Notes: generated from the sequence alone by a model not told the origin. Positions 1 to 7,875 are shown, counted from the stretch's first letter. The stretch is 39,400 bases of DNA from an uncultured Actinomycetes bacterium (GCA_937888775.1 CALAQT010000325.1:1-39400); one strand, 5' to 3'. Made by a program: numbers and translations.

Positions 1-245
1 ACGACGCCGAACAGGAACATCCGGCGCCGGCCGAAGATGTCGCCCAGCCGTCCGCCGGTGACCAGTAGCACCGCGAACGTCAGCGTATAGGCGTTGACGG
101 TCCACTCCAGCGACGACAGCGAGGCCTTCAGATCACGCTGAATCGACGGCAACGCCACGTTCACGACGGTGTTGTCGAGCATGATCATGAACAGCGCAAT
201 GCACATCGCGCCGAGCGTCCACCAGCGGCTGTTGTCGTCGGTCAC
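1..245 (-). CDS. MFS drug-efflux permease (DHA2/EmrB-QacA type), 5' part only
   Basis: This is the first 81 residues of a permease that runs off the left edge. The N-terminus (VTDDNSRWWTLGAM) leads into a first membrane helix with the DHA2 family signature LDNTVVNVALPSI. A second helix follows, and then GGRLGDIFGRRRMF, the conserved loop 2-3 motif of MFS proton antiporters. The family exports drugs or toxic organics across the inner membrane. I chose the GTG at 245 because the protein then starts as homologues usually do. An in-frame GTG at 281 is possible. It lies directly downstream of a marR gene on the same strand, the usual repressor-pump arrangement, so MarR probably controls it. The substrate cannot be deduced. 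Confidence 0.85.
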   Translation of the reverse strand, partial: MTDDNSRWWTLGAMCIALFMIMLDNTVVNVALPSIQRDLKASLSSLEWTVNAYTLTFAVLLVTGGRLGDIFGRRRMFLFGV

Positions 246-289
246 GAGGCGGTGTCGGTGGTCAAGCCAGCGTTGGGTCACGGCGGTTT

Positions 290-778
290 TCAGTCCTCCA
301 GTCGGCAGGCGGCGAGGTCGGGCCGGCGCAGCAGTTGGGATAGCGCTGCGCCGAGCGGTCCGCGCTCGTCCTCGGTCAAGGTCTTGACGAACTCCTGCAG
401 GCCGCTGAGTCGGGCGGCGTTGAGTCGCCGGATCACCGAGCGGCCGGCCTCGGTGGGGCTGACGCGCTTGCACCGGCGATCCTCGGCGTCCTCGTGGCGG
501 ATCACGAAACCCCGGCGCACGAGGTCGTCGACCGTCCGGCTGGCGGCGGGCAGGGAGATCAGCACCAGCTCGGCCGCGTCCTTGAGCGTCAGCTCGCGAT
601 CGGCCTCCTCCAGGTGATGCAGCAGCTTGATCTGGGTCATCGACAGCTCGAGCGTTCCCATCGCCTCGAACAGATCCGCGTTGCAGTGCTTGTGCAGAAA
701 GACGATCAGGGCGTAGAGCTCGCCCGCGAGCCCCGCCTTCCCGTCTGCGGTGACTGCACGTTCAGTAGTTACTTGCAC
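290..778 (-). CDS. MarR-family transcriptional regulator
   Basis: The product is about 162 residues with the winged-helix MarR layout. An N-terminal dimerisation helix (LAGELYALIVFLHK) is followed by LELSMTQIKLLHHLEE, LTLKDAAELVLISLPAASRTVDDLVRRGFVIR (recognition helix) and the wing EDAEDRRCKRVSPTEAGR. MarR proteins are dimeric repressors, usually released by a small ligand. The frame is open to a TTG at 820. I prefer the GTG at 778 because the longer N-terminus does not resemble the family and because an inverted repeat sits over 771-788, as expected for an autoregulatory operator. The MFS permease follows about 45 bp downstream on the same strand. Ligand and regulon are unknown. Confidence 0.85.
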   Translation of the reverse strand: MQVTTERAVTADGKAGLAGELYALIVFLHKHCNADLFEAMGTLELSMTQIKLLHHLEEADRELTLKDAAELVLISLPAASRTVDDLVRRGFVIRHEDAEDRRCKRVSPTEAGRSVIRRLNAARLSGLQEFVKTLTEDERGPLGAALSQLLRRPDLAACRLED

Positions 779-788
779 GCATGCAAGT
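771..788. promoter_or_regulatory. Inverted repeat, probable MarR operator
   Basis: ACTTGCA-CGCA-TGCAAGT has perfect 7-bp arms around a 4-bp centre. It overlaps the preferred GTG start of marR (776-778 on the minus strand). Size and place fit a MarR autoregulatory site that would also control the downstream permease. Binding is inferred. Confidence 0.55.
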
Positions 789-839
789 ATTGCACAAAAG
801 CTCTGATTGCGCGAACGCAACAGAGCGCCGGGGCGCTCG

Positions 840-1286
840 TCAGGGGCCGAGGAGGCTGTTGCTGGAGTTCGGACGCGCGGGCCCGATATGGATCGATGCA
901 GCCGCGATCGAGCTGGGGTTGGCCAGCGACGCGTCGGTCGAGCCGTGCGGCGCGGTGGCGATCGTGTAGCTGCCCGGCTTGAAGTTCACCGAGACCTGGG
1001 TCGTGGCCTGCGGGTTGATCGGCGCCGTACTGGCCAGTGTGCGGGACCCGTCGGCGGAGGAGATCGTCAATGCCTCGGCGTGGCTGGCCTGATTGGTGAC
1101 GATGAACACGACCGGGCCGGCGCCGACGGATGCGGGGGACACCGAGACTTTGGAGTCATTGACGTAGACGGTCAGGTTGACCGGAGCGGGCGGACGCGAA
1201 GCGGTCGGGGACGCGCCGCCTGCGCCGCCACATCCCGAGATAGCCACGGTGCTGGCCACGAGTATCCCGATCGTTGTCCTGCGCAT
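840..1286 (-). CDS. Small secreted lipoprotein, function unknown
   Basis: The product is 148 residues. It begins MRRTTIGILVASTVAISGCGG: a short basic n-region, a hydrophobic stretch and a lipobox ending in Cys (ISGC). A Gly/Ala/Ser/Pro-rich linker follows, then about 100 residues of beta-rich sequence (VNLTVYVNDSKVSVSPASVGAGPVVFIVTN). The FVVTNQ/ASHAEAL pattern and overall length suggest a small cupredoxin-like or immunoglobulin-like beta sandwich, but no metal-ligand set is clear. It should be anchored on the outer face of the cytoplasmic membrane. The frame is open upstream to 1376, but the ATG at 1286 is the only start that gives a proper signal peptide. It lies between a small acidic-protein gene and marR on the same strand. 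Confidence 0.75.
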   Translation of the reverse strand: MRRTTIGILVASTVAISGCGGAGGASPTASRPPAPVNLTVYVNDSKVSVSPASVGAGPVVFIVTNQASHAEALTISSADGSRTLASTAPINPQATTQVSVNFKPGSYTIATAPHGSTDASLANPSSIAAASIHIGPARPNSSNSLLGP

Positions 1287-1303
1287 TTTCTGTATGCAGC
1301 TGA

Positions 1304-1507
1304 TCAGGCCGGAGGATGGGTCAATGAACGCCGTCGGAGCTCGAGCCGGCTCAACTCGGTCTGCAGCTCCGCCCACGATTCGCGCTCGGCGCGCTCGTAC
1401 TCATCTCCGGCCAGTTCGCGCAACCCGTCGCTGTATGCGCTCCACGCCTGGCGGGTATCCGCCTCTAGCTCGCGGAACTGTTCGGTATCGGGGGCGACCG
1501 CCGTCAT
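1304..1507 (-). CDS. Small acidic helical protein, unknown
   Basis: The product is 67 residues, rich in Glu, Ala and Arg and predicted to be almost entirely helical (for example FRELEADTRQAWSAYSDGLREL). I do not recognise a family. A clear AAGGAG ribosome binding site lies 7 nt before the ATG, which is strong support in a region where most genes lack one. It is the first gene of a minus-strand run that continues into the lipoprotein 17 bp later, and it is divergent from the exonuclease gene. Confidence 0.6.
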   Translation of the reverse strand: MTAVAPDTEQFRELEADTRQAWSAYSDGLRELAGDEYERAERESWAELQTELSRLELRRRSLTHPPA

Positions 1508-1645
1508 TTGAGGACTCCTTACCTAGCTGACCAGTTCGATCGTACCCCGCCAGGCGGTCATCGACCGGATTTCCGGGGTGATGGGCTGCGCGGGTCCTGC
1601 AAGCCGGCTTGCACTCCGTCCGGGCGCGGGCGTATCACCGCCCCG

Positions 1646-3382
1646 ATGCAGCTGCTCGAACAGCCCCTCGCCTCGTGCGAGTTCATCGTCGTGGACACCG
1701 AGACCAACGGGCTGGGAGGCGAGGGTTGCGAGGTGACCGAGATCGGTGCGGTCCTGGTCGGCGGCGGCGAGCTGCACGACCGCTGGTCCTCGCTGGTGCG
1801 CACCAGTGCGCCGCTGCGACGGGGGATCCAGCGCTTCACCGGCATCTCGCAGGCGATGGTCGATGCGGCGCCGTCGCTCGAGCTGGTGCTTTTGCAGCTG
1901 AGCGGGCGGCTGGCCGACCGGGTGCTGGTCGCTCACAACGCGCCGTTTGACCGTCGGGTGCTGAGCCAGGCGTTCGGGCGGATCGGGCTGGAATGGCCAG
2001 ACCCGCCCGTGATCTGCACCGCCGCGCTGGCACGCACGATGCTGCCGCTGCAGCGCGAGCGCCGGCTGACCGCGCTGGCTGACGCGCTGGGGATCGAGGT
2101 GCACGTCGCCCACCGCGCCCTGGCCGACGCAGAAACCTGCGCGCGCGTGCTCTGCGCGCTGTTTCCGCGCCTGTGCGCCAACGCCGGCACGGTGGGCGAG
2201 GCGCTGGCGCTCCTGGCGCCGCGCCGCCCGCGCCGCACCGCCGCGCGCAGGCGCGCCGAATCGGTGCTCGACCGTCCCACGCTGGAGTTCGGCGAGCTCC
2301 CGCGCGACCCGGGCGTCTACCTGTTCCGCGACGCCGGCGGCCAGACGCTCTACGTCGGTAAGTCGCTCTCGATCCGCAGCCGCGCGCGCGCCCATTTCGC
2401 TCCCTCGACCCCGGCCGCCCAGTGGACCTCGCACGCAGCGATCGTCGACTATCGTGCCACGCGCTCGGAGCTCGGCGCGCTCGTGCTGGAGAACCGGCTG
2501 ATCAAGCAGCTGCGCCCGCCGGGGAACGTCCGGCTCGCTCGCCGCGACGACCGTTTGGTCTACATCCGCTGCCGGCTGGACGTTCCGTTCCCGATCCTGG
2601 AGGTCGCCGGCGACCCGGCGGCGGGCCATGGGGTGACGATCGGGCCGCTACGCGGGCGGCGGCTGGCCGCTGAGCTCGTGGAGCAGCTCGACTCGCTGTT
2701 CGGGTTGCGCCACTGCGGCCGCCGGTTGCCGCGCCGCGAGTATCCCTCGGCCTACGGGCAGATGGGACGCTGCCTGTCCCCTTGTCTCGGTGACCTGGAT
2801 CCAAACCTGTACCGGCGCCGGCTCGACGAGGCGTTGCGGCTGTTCGTCGGGGGTGGCGACGGTGGCCGGCGCCTGCTGGAGCACGTGCAGGCGCAGATGC
2901 GCCAGGCGGCCTCCCAGCAGCGCTTTGAGCGCGCCGCCTGGCTGCGCCGGCGCGCACGGCGGCTGGGGGCGATCCTCGGGCGCCTGGACGGAGTCCTGGA
3001 AGCCACCCACGCCCGGCCCCGGCTGGTGCTCGCTCCGCACCCGGCCAAGCCTGAGTTCGACGCCTTCTGGCTGGCGGGCGGACGGCTCGTCGATTGGGGG
3101 CCGTTGCCGGTCGGCTCTGGCGAGCTGGCCCGGCGCACCGAGGCGGCCTTGGCCCGGGGCGGGCGGATCGGCGAGCTCGGTGCCCACGTCGCTCCCGATG
3201 AGGTTGACGAGCTGCGGATCATCGACCGGTGGCTGGCCTCGCACCCCGACGCGCCGCGGCTGATGCTCCAGCCGGTTCCCGACCGGGCGTCGCTGGCTGC
3301 CTTCGCCGCGCGCGGGTCAGCGTCGCAGCGGGAGCTCGACGACCTCGCCGCGGATCGCGTCGGAGCCGACGTCGACGGCTGA
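1646..3382 (+). CDS. DEDDh 3'-5' exonuclease fused to a UvrC-type GIY-YIG domain
   Basis: The product is 578 residues. Residues 10-170 form a DnaQ-like exonuclease: VDTETNG supplies D17 and E19, HNAPFD supplies D102, and HRALADAE supplies the histidine and last aspartate. Residues about 210-300 form a GIY-YIG domain (PGVYLFRDAGGQTLYVGKSLSIRSRARAHF), as in the N-terminal half of UvrC or Cho. The remainder resembles the UvrC middle part, with Cys-containing and Arg-rich segments. The same architecture exists in mycobacteria. It is probably a DNA repair or processing nuclease. The frame is open from 1508, but only the ATG at 1646 starts cleanly before the exonuclease fold. The last 66 bp overlap ygfZ tail to tail. 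Confidence 0.85.
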   Translation: MQLLEQPLASCEFIVVDTETNGLGGEGCEVTEIGAVLVGGGELHDRWSSLVRTSAPLRRGIQRFTGISQAMVDAAPSLELVLLQLSGRLADRVLVAHNAPFDRRVLSQAFGRIGLEWPDPPVICTAALARTMLPLQRERRLTALADALGIEVHVAHRALADAETCARVLCALFPRLCANAGTVGEALALLAPRRPRRTAARRRAESVLDRPTLEFGELPRDPGVYLFRDAGGQTLYVGKSLSIRSRARAHFAPSTPAAQWTSHAAIVDYRATRSELGALVLENRLIKQLRPPGNVRLARRDDRLVYIRCRLDVPFPILEVAGDPAAGHGVTIGPLRGRRLAAELVEQLDSLFGLRHCGRRLPRREYPSAYGQMGRCLSPCLGDLDPNLYRRRLDEALRLFVGGGDGGRRLLEHVQAQMRQAASQQRFERAAWLRRRARRLGAILGRLDGVLEATHARPRLVLAPHPAKPEFDAFWLAGGRLVDWGPLPVGSGELARRTEAALARGGRIGELGAHVAPDEVDELRIIDRWLASHPDAPRLMLQPVPDRASLAAFAARGSASQRELDDLAADRVGADVDG

Positions 3383-4330
3383 GCCGGGGGGCGCCTCGCG
3401 CCGGATCAGCGCCAGCGCGATCGGACCCAGAGCGGGCGAGTACGCGATGCTGGTGACGCGACCGACCGGACGTCCGCCCAAGCTCACCTCGGAGCCGGCC
3501 GGCACGGGCTCGGTGAGCCGCAGGCCGCGCAGGTGGCGGTTGGGCTTGCCGCGGTAGAACAGGCGCGCGACGGTCTCCTGCCCCACATAACAGCCCTTGG
3601 TGAACGAGACCGCGCGCTCGTTGAGGCAGGCCTCCTGGGGGATCACGCCGGCGTCGAGATCGATTCCGTAGCGCGGGCGCCCGTGCTCGATCCGCACGCA
3701 TTCCGCCACGGACTCCGAGACCGTGGGCACGCCTCGTGCCGCCAGCTGGGACAGCAGCCGCACAGTGTCATCGGCGTCGCAAAGCAGATCGATGCCCAGA
3801 TCGGTGCGGATCATTCTGACGCGGACGTCGTCCAGACCTCCCAGGACGTGCGCGTGCTCGGCCTCGGGCAGCTCCGTGATGCCGATCGCCTGCTCGGACG
3901 CCGGTCCGATCAGCGACACCAGGCCACTTTGCAGGGTGCGCTTGTGCAGTTGCACGTCGTAGCCGATGCAGAAGCGGCGGATCATGTTGAACAGCTCCTG
4001 CAGGGCCACGCGCTCGGTGTCGAGCAGCAGCTGGACGACTCCAGCGTCGCCCGTTCCGGCGAGGCCGGATGCCGAGCCGGCGACCTGCTGGAGACCTGAG
4101 GCGTCGAGGATCCGCAGGTCGCCGAGCATCTTCCCCTTCGGCGTCAGGAACGCCGCATAGCAGCCCTCACCCGGGGTGAGCGCCTCGACGTCGTTGGTCA
4201 CCTGCCCCTGGAGGAAGCTCTTGGTCTGCGATCCGCTCAGCGCGAGCTTGCCCCGCTGCGATCGGTCCACCAGCCCACAGGCCTCGGTCACGGCCTGGTA
4301 TTCGGAGGTTGGCAGGGCCAGCGAAGTCAC
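3317..4330 (-). CDS. ygfZ: YgfZ/GcvT-like tetrahydrofolate-binding protein
   Basis: The product is about 337 residues. The YgfZ signature KGCYVGQETVAR with its conserved Cys is present, plus N-terminal GcvT-fold segments (FLQGQVTNDVEAL; YAAFLTPKGKMLGDLRI). YgfZ proteins bind folate and assist iron-sulfur enzymes; they lack aminomethyltransferase activity. The frame begins at an ATG at 4342. I prefer the GTG at 4330 because TATGCT ends 7 nt upstream of it, matching the leaderless pattern of the neighbourhood; the ATG at 4342 lies inside that hexamer. It converges with and overlaps the exonuclease gene and is divergent from the mntR-like gene. Confidence 0.88.
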   Translation of the reverse strand: MTSLALPTSEYQAVTEACGLVDRSQRGKLALSGSQTKSFLQGQVTNDVEALTPGEGCYAAFLTPKGKMLGDLRILDASGLQQVAGSASGLAGTGDAGVVQLLLDTERVALQELFNMIRRFCIGYDVQLHKRTLQSGLVSLIGPASEQAIGITELPEAEHAHVLGGLDDVRVRMIRTDLGIDLLCDADDTVRLLSQLAARGVPTVSESVAECVRIEHGRPRYGIDLDAGVIPQEACLNERAVSFTKGCYVGQETVARLFYRGKPNRHLRGLRLTEPVPAGSEVSLGGRPVGRVTSIAYSPALGPIALALIRREAPPGSAVDVGSDAIRGEVVELPLRR

Positions 4331-4337
4331 GCCCAGA

Positions 4338-4343
4338 AGCATA
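4338..4343 (-). promoter_or_regulatory. -10 element for ygfZ (leaderless)
   Basis: TATGCT on the minus strand lies 7 nt upstream of the GTG at 4330 with no Shine-Dalgarno between, so transcription would begin at or next to the start codon. Confidence 0.4.
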
Positions 4344-4380
4344 GAAAGCCGGGCGGAGCCTGGCTAACATTTGCCAAAAC

Positions 4381-4401
4381 TCAGGTTTAGGCCTACCATA
4401 A
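4381..4401. promoter_or_regulatory. DtxR/MntR-type metal-repressor box over the mntR promoter
   Basis: The 21 bp read TCAGGTTTAG then GCCTACCATAA, centred on the palindrome TAGGCCTA. They resemble the DtxR-family consensus (AGGTTAG and CTAACCT half sites) with one extra base in the right half. The -10-like TACCAT (4395-4400) lies inside it, 7 nt before the GTG at 4408. A metal-loaded repressor bound here would block its own gene and mntH. Assignment is by similarity only. Confidence 0.5.
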
Positions 4402-4407
4402 CTTTTT

Positions 4408-5094
4408 GTGAGCACCGTGCAGGAAACAGTTTCGCTGCGATCGCCCGCGATCGAGGACTACGCAAAGGCGATCTACGCGCTTGAGCTGCGCGGTGGCCAG
4501 ACGGTCAGCACCACCGCGCTGGCCGAGCGCCTTGGCGTGACGGCGGCGTCCGCGTCGGGGATGGTCAAGCGAATGGGCGAGCTGGGGCTGGTGGCCCATC
4601 AGGCGTACCACGGCGTCTCGCTGACCGAGCCGGGCCGGCGCGTTGCGCTGGAGGTGATGCGTCATCATCGGTTGCTGGAGCTGTACCTGGTCGAGAGTCT
4701 CGGCGTGCCGTGGGATCGGGTGCACAAGGAGGCGGAGGTGCTCGAGCATGTGCTGTCAGAAGAGCTCGAGGAGCTGATCGCCGCCAAGCTCGGTGATCCC
4801 ACCCACGATCCGCACGGGGATCCGATCCCGACGCGCGAGCTGAAGATCGAGGAGCGGCCCAGCGAGAGCCTGCAGACCCTGGACGTGGGCGCGCGCGGGA
4901 CGTTTACGCGCGTCTCGGACTCCGATCCGGACATGCTGCGCTTCCTGGCCGAGCGCGGGATCGCTCCCGGCGCCGAGCTGGAGGTGGTCGACAAGCAGCC
5001 GTTCGGCGGCCCGCTGTTCGTCGAGATCGGCAGCCAGGTGCACGTGCTCGGCGGCGATCTGGCCCGGGCGATGCGCGTGGAGATGGCGCCCTGA
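4408..5094 (+). CDS. mntR: DtxR/MntR-family metal-dependent repressor
   Basis: The product is 228 residues. Residues 10-70 are a winged helix (TTALAERLGVTAASASGMVKRMGELGLV). Residues 75-150 are the dimerisation and metal-binding domain (VMRHHRLLELYLVESLG, DRVHKEAEVLEHVLSE, and DPTHDPHGDPIP, a family hallmark). A C-terminal SH3-like FeoA domain follows (LRFLAERGIAPGAELEVVDKQPFGGPLFVEI). The start is a GTG immediately after a DtxR-like box and a -10-like hexamer. The gene directly downstream is an NRAMP manganese transporter, so manganese is the likely co-repressor. Iron (IdeR type) cannot be excluded from sequence alone. Confidence 0.88.
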   Translation: MSTVQETVSLRSPAIEDYAKAIYALELRGGQTVSTTALAERLGVTAASASGMVKRMGELGLVAHQAYHGVSLTEPGRRVALEVMRHHRLLELYLVESLGVPWDRVHKEAEVLEHVLSEELEELIAAKLGDPTHDPHGDPIPTRELKIEERPSESLQTLDVGARGTFTRVSDSDPDMLRFLAERGIAPGAELEVVDKQPFGGPLFVEIGSQVHVLGGDLARAMRVEMAP

Positions 5095-5213
5095 CCCCGC
5101 CGCCCCTGCCCCTGCGAGCCGCCGCGCTGGAAGGAGCCAGCACGGACGGTCTGGGGATCTCGATCGGGCACCGGCAGCCGAGCCAGCTCGAGCACCTGCT
5201 GGCCCGTGGGAAG

Positions 5214-6416
5214 GTGCGGGCGACGCTGACGATGCTCGGCCCCGCGTTCGTCGCGTCGGTCGCCTATGTCGATCCGGGGAACTTCGCCACCAACGTCCAG
5301 GGCGGCGCGCGCTTTGGCTACGCGCTGCTCTGGGTCGTACTGATGGCAAACCTGATGGCGATGCTGATCCAGTATCTGTCGGCCAAGCTGGGGATCGTCA
5401 CCGAGCGAAGCCTGCCCGAGCTGTGCCGCGAGCTGTTCCCGCGCTGGCTGAGCTGGGGACTTTGGCTGCAGGCCGAGCTGATGGCGATGGCGACCGATAT
5501 CGCCGAGTTCCTGGGGGCTGCGCTGGGATTGAACCTGCTGTTCGGGGTGCCGTTGTTCACGGCCGGTCTGATGACCGGCGCGATCGCCTTCGGCCTGCTG
5601 GAGCTCCAGCGCCGGGGGTTTCGGAACTTTGAGCTGGCGATCACCGCGCTGCTGGGAATCGTGTTCGCCGGCTTCTTCTACGAGACGCTGAAGATCGGCC
5701 CCTCGGTCCACGAATCGCTGCGCGGGCTGATCCCCGGTCTGAGCTCGACCACCGAGCTGTACCTGGGGGTGGGGATCGTCGGTGCGACCGTGATGCCGCA
5801 CGTGATCTACCTGCATTCGGCGCTGATGAAAGGACGGATGCACACCCGCGACGACGCCGAGCGCAAGCGCGTGCTGCGCTTTGAACGCATCGACGTGCTG
5901 ATCGCCCTCGGTCTCGCCGGCCTGATCAACCTGGCGATGCTGGCCGTCGCCGCCAAGCTGTTTCACACCACCGGGCTGTCGGGCGTGAGCACGATCCAGG
6001 GCGCCCACGCCCAGCTCGGACGTCTGGTGGGCGGTGGCGCGGCAATCGCCTTTGCGGTCGCGCTGCTGTCCTCCGGGGCCTCGTCCTCCAGCGTCGGCAC
6101 GTTCGCGGGCCAGGTAGTGATGGCCGGCTTCATCAACGTGCGGATCCCGATCCTTCTACGCCGCGCGGTGACGATGACTCCCGCCCTGGTGATCCTTGCC
6201 CTCGGGCTGAACCCCACCAGCGCACTGGTGCTCAGCCAGGTCGTGCTCTCGTTCGGGATTCCGTTTGCGCTGATCCCGCTGGTGATCCTCACGGCACGGC
6301 GCACCGTGATGGGCGCGCACGCCAACCACCGTCTGACCAGCCTGCTCGCCTACGGCGTCGCGGCGATGATCACGGCGATGAACGTGTTCCTGATCGCTCA
6401 GCAGCTGATGGGCTGA
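5214..6416 (+). CDS. mntH: NRAMP-family Mn2+/Fe2+ transporter
   Basis: The product is at least 400 residues with about 11 membrane helices. TM1 contains DPGNFATN, the NRAMP metal-binding motif. TM6 contains MPHVIYLHSAL, with the conserved MPH. It is a proton-coupled importer of divalent metal in the cytoplasmic membrane. The GTG at 5214 gives a start like that of E. coli MntH. However, the frame is open upstream through GHRQPSQLEHLLARGK with no ATG or GTG, and a strong GGAAGGAG (5129-5136) stands 5 nt before an ACG at 5142. Translation may therefore begin at a non-standard codon. It follows mntR by 119 bp (or 47 bp from the ACG) and is presumably co-regulated. Confidence 0.92.
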   Translation: MRATLTMLGPAFVASVAYVDPGNFATNVQGGARFGYALLWVVLMANLMAMLIQYLSAKLGIVTERSLPELCRELFPRWLSWGLWLQAELMAMATDIAEFLGAALGLNLLFGVPLFTAGLMTGAIAFGLLELQRRGFRNFELAITALLGIVFAGFFYETLKIGPSVHESLRGLIPGLSSTTELYLGVGIVGATVMPHVIYLHSALMKGRMHTRDDAERKRVLRFERIDVLIALGLAGLINLAMLAVAAKLFHTTGLSGVSTIQGAHAQLGRLVGGGAAIAFAVALLSSGASSSSVGTFAGQVVMAGFINVRIPILLRRAVTMTPALVILALGLNPTSALVLSQVVLSFGIPFALIPLVILTARRTVMGAHANHRLTSLLAYGVAAMITAMNVFLIAQQLMG

Positions 6417-6450
6417 GGGTTCGTGGGCCCTGGCTCGATAGGCTGCAGAC

Positions 6451-6813
6451 ATGCCGCTGGCCGACAACTTCCAAACGCTGGTCGACTCGCTGGCCGACGA
6501 CTGGACCGATCTGGAGTTCGACCTGCGGATCTTCGACGAGCGTCGCTACGTCGATGCGGCGATCGTGCTGGTGACCTGCAACGCGCAGCCGTACTCCAAG
6601 CATGACTGGCACTGGCGGCTGCTGGTCGCCCACCGCTTCGGTCACGCCGCGGCGGTGTCCTCAGTCCACCTGGCGCTGAAGCTGCTTGACGACGCCGATA
6701 TCGACGGTGAGCTGGCACTGCGTGAGGTCCGCACCGGACGCGTGGAGGTGGTCCAGATGTGGGGCCGGCCAGAATCCGTGCGCCAGGACTTCAAGCGCCT
6801 GCGCGCCCAGTAG
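6451..6813 (+). CDS. Conserved hypothetical protein, unknown
   Basis: The product is 120 residues, a soluble mixed alpha/beta protein (ADDWTDLEFDLRIFDERRYVDAAIVLVTC; HDWHWRLLVAHRFGHAAAV). It has no signal peptide, membrane segment or motif that I recognise. It begins with an ATG 35 bp after mntH, and a perfect hairpin (6815-6838) lies directly after its stop. It may be the last gene of the manganese unit, but that is position only. Confidence 0.6.
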   Translation: MPLADNFQTLVDSLADDWTDLEFDLRIFDERRYVDAAIVLVTCNAQPYSKHDWHWRLLVAHRFGHAAAVSSVHLALKLLDDADIDGELALREVRTGRVEVVQMWGRPESVRQDFKRLRAQ

Positions 6814-6814
6814 G

Positions 6815-6838
6815 GGCAATCGGCTGGCGCCGATTGCC
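6815..6838. terminator. Hairpin between convergent genes, probable bidirectional terminator
   Basis: GGCAATCGGC-TGGC-GCCGATTGCC is a perfect 10-bp stem with a 4-nt loop. It starts 2 bp after one stop codon and lies 30 bp from the stop of the converging gene. There is no long T-run, which is common for high-GC terminators. Confidence 0.6.
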
Positions 6839-6867
6839 TTCGGAGATCGCCCAGGGGGCGGGCTCCA

Positions 6868-7827
6868 TTATCTAGCAGCCGAGAGGAACTCGAGGTCGAA
6901 CATCGTTGCGACGTCGGGTACCCGGCGGACGATCCCGAACCGCGTCTCCCAGGTCGCCCAGGAGCGCAGGCGGGCCAGGTTCAGCTCGCCGACGCGCCCG
7001 TCGGGACCGGCGAACGCCGGCCTGAGCACGGCGAGCTCGGCGCTCACGAGCTTGGGATCAAGGCCGGCCACGCGTGACTCCAGGCTGGCGGCGGCCGCGG
7101 CGGGGTCGGCCAGCGCCAGGCGGTAGCCGGCGACCAGCGCCCGCACGACCGAGCGCGCGAGGGCGGGATCGGCCCGCAAGCTGGAGCTGGTGGCGCACAG
7201 CACCAGCTCAGGGTAGGAGGGGGCGCCGAACTGATCGACGCGGAAGATGTGGACTCCGGGGTCGCGACGCTGCAACGTGACGCCCTCGTCGTTCCAGAAT
7301 GACGTCACCGCGGCGACCCGGCCGGCGATCAGGTCCGGGACGGCGTCATAGCCGATCACCAACTGCCTGACCGCGGCCGGGTCACCGCCGGAACCGGCGA
7401 CGATCGAACGCAGCACGGCGGTGTCGCTGGGAACCCCGGTGACGCCCACCGTCCGGCCCTGCAGCTGGCGCGGATCGTGAATCTGGGGGGCGGCGATCAC
7501 CGCCGCCAGCGGACGCTCGACGATCGCCATGATCGCCATGATCGGCTCGCCCTGTTGGCGAGCGATGGCGAGATCGTGCAGGTCGAGGATCGCGAAGTTG
7601 GCCCGGCCGGTCTCCAGCAGCTTGATCGAGTCGGTCGAGGCTGACGGGGCGACCACGTGCAGATCGACGCCCTGCGCGCGGTCATCGCCGTGCGCCAGCG
7701 CGGCGTAGATGCCGGCGTGGACCGCGTTGGGGGTGAAATCGAGCACCAGCGTGGCGTAGCGCTCGGTTGAGCCGCAGCCACCCAGCAGCAGGGCGACAAC
7801 GAGCCACAGAATCCTGACGCGGGGCAA
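6868..7827 (-). CDS. NMT1/THI5-like ABC transporter substrate-binding lipoprotein
   Basis: The product is about 319 residues. From the TTG at 7827 it reads MPRVRILWLVVALLLGGCG, a signal peptide with lipobox LGGC. The mature part is a type II periplasmic binding fold of the NMT1 family: LVLDFTPNAVHAGIYAALAHG, FAILDLHDLAIARQQGEPIMAI, GRTVGVTGVPSDTAVL. Such proteins bind thiamine-pyrimidine precursors, nitrate/sulfonate-type compounds or other small ligands for import. No permease or ATPase gene is adjacent. There is no good Shine-Dalgarno, but TATCCT lies 7 nt upstream of the TTG. It is divergent from fbiC. The ligand is unknown and a flavin or F420 link is only a positional guess. Confidence 0.82.
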   Translation of the reverse strand: MPRVRILWLVVALLLGGCGSTERYATLVLDFTPNAVHAGIYAALAHGDDRAQGVDLHVVAPSASTDSIKLLETGRANFAILDLHDLAIARQQGEPIMAIMAIVERPLAAVIAAPQIHDPRQLQGRTVGVTGVPSDTAVLRSIVAGSGGDPAAVRQLVIGYDAVPDLIAGRVAAVTSFWNDEGVTLQRRDPGVHIFRVDQFGAPSYPELVLCATSSSLRADPALARSVVRALVAGYRLALADPAAAAASLESRVAGLDPKLVSAELAVLRPAFAGPDGRVGELNLARLRSWATWETRFGIVRRVPDVATMFDLEFLSAAR

Positions 7828-7834
7828 GCGGGCC

Positions 7835-7840
7835 AGGATA
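7835..7840 (-). promoter_or_regulatory. -10 element for the binding-protein gene
   Basis: TATCCT on the minus strand lies 7 nt before the TTG at 7827, without a ribosome binding site. Confidence 0.35.
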
Positions 7841-7860
7841 GGCCGCCGCTGCGGCCTCCG

Positions 7861-7866
7861 TAGAAT
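7861..7866 (+). promoter_or_regulatory. -10 element for fbiC
   Basis: TAGAAT lies 9 nt upstream of the fbiC ATG, again with no Shine-Dalgarno, indicating a leaderless or nearly leaderless mRNA. Confidence 0.45.
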
Positions 7867-7875
7867 CCACGGCGA

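Noticed and set aside
1523..2629. 368-codon open frame on the minus strand
   Set aside because: It is opposite the exonuclease domain and has no recognisable fold.
4665..6008. 447-codon open frame on the minus strand
   Set aside because: It lies fully opposite mntR and mntH. Its product is rich in His, Gln, Arg and Gly with no motif. It is a GC-driven shadow frame.
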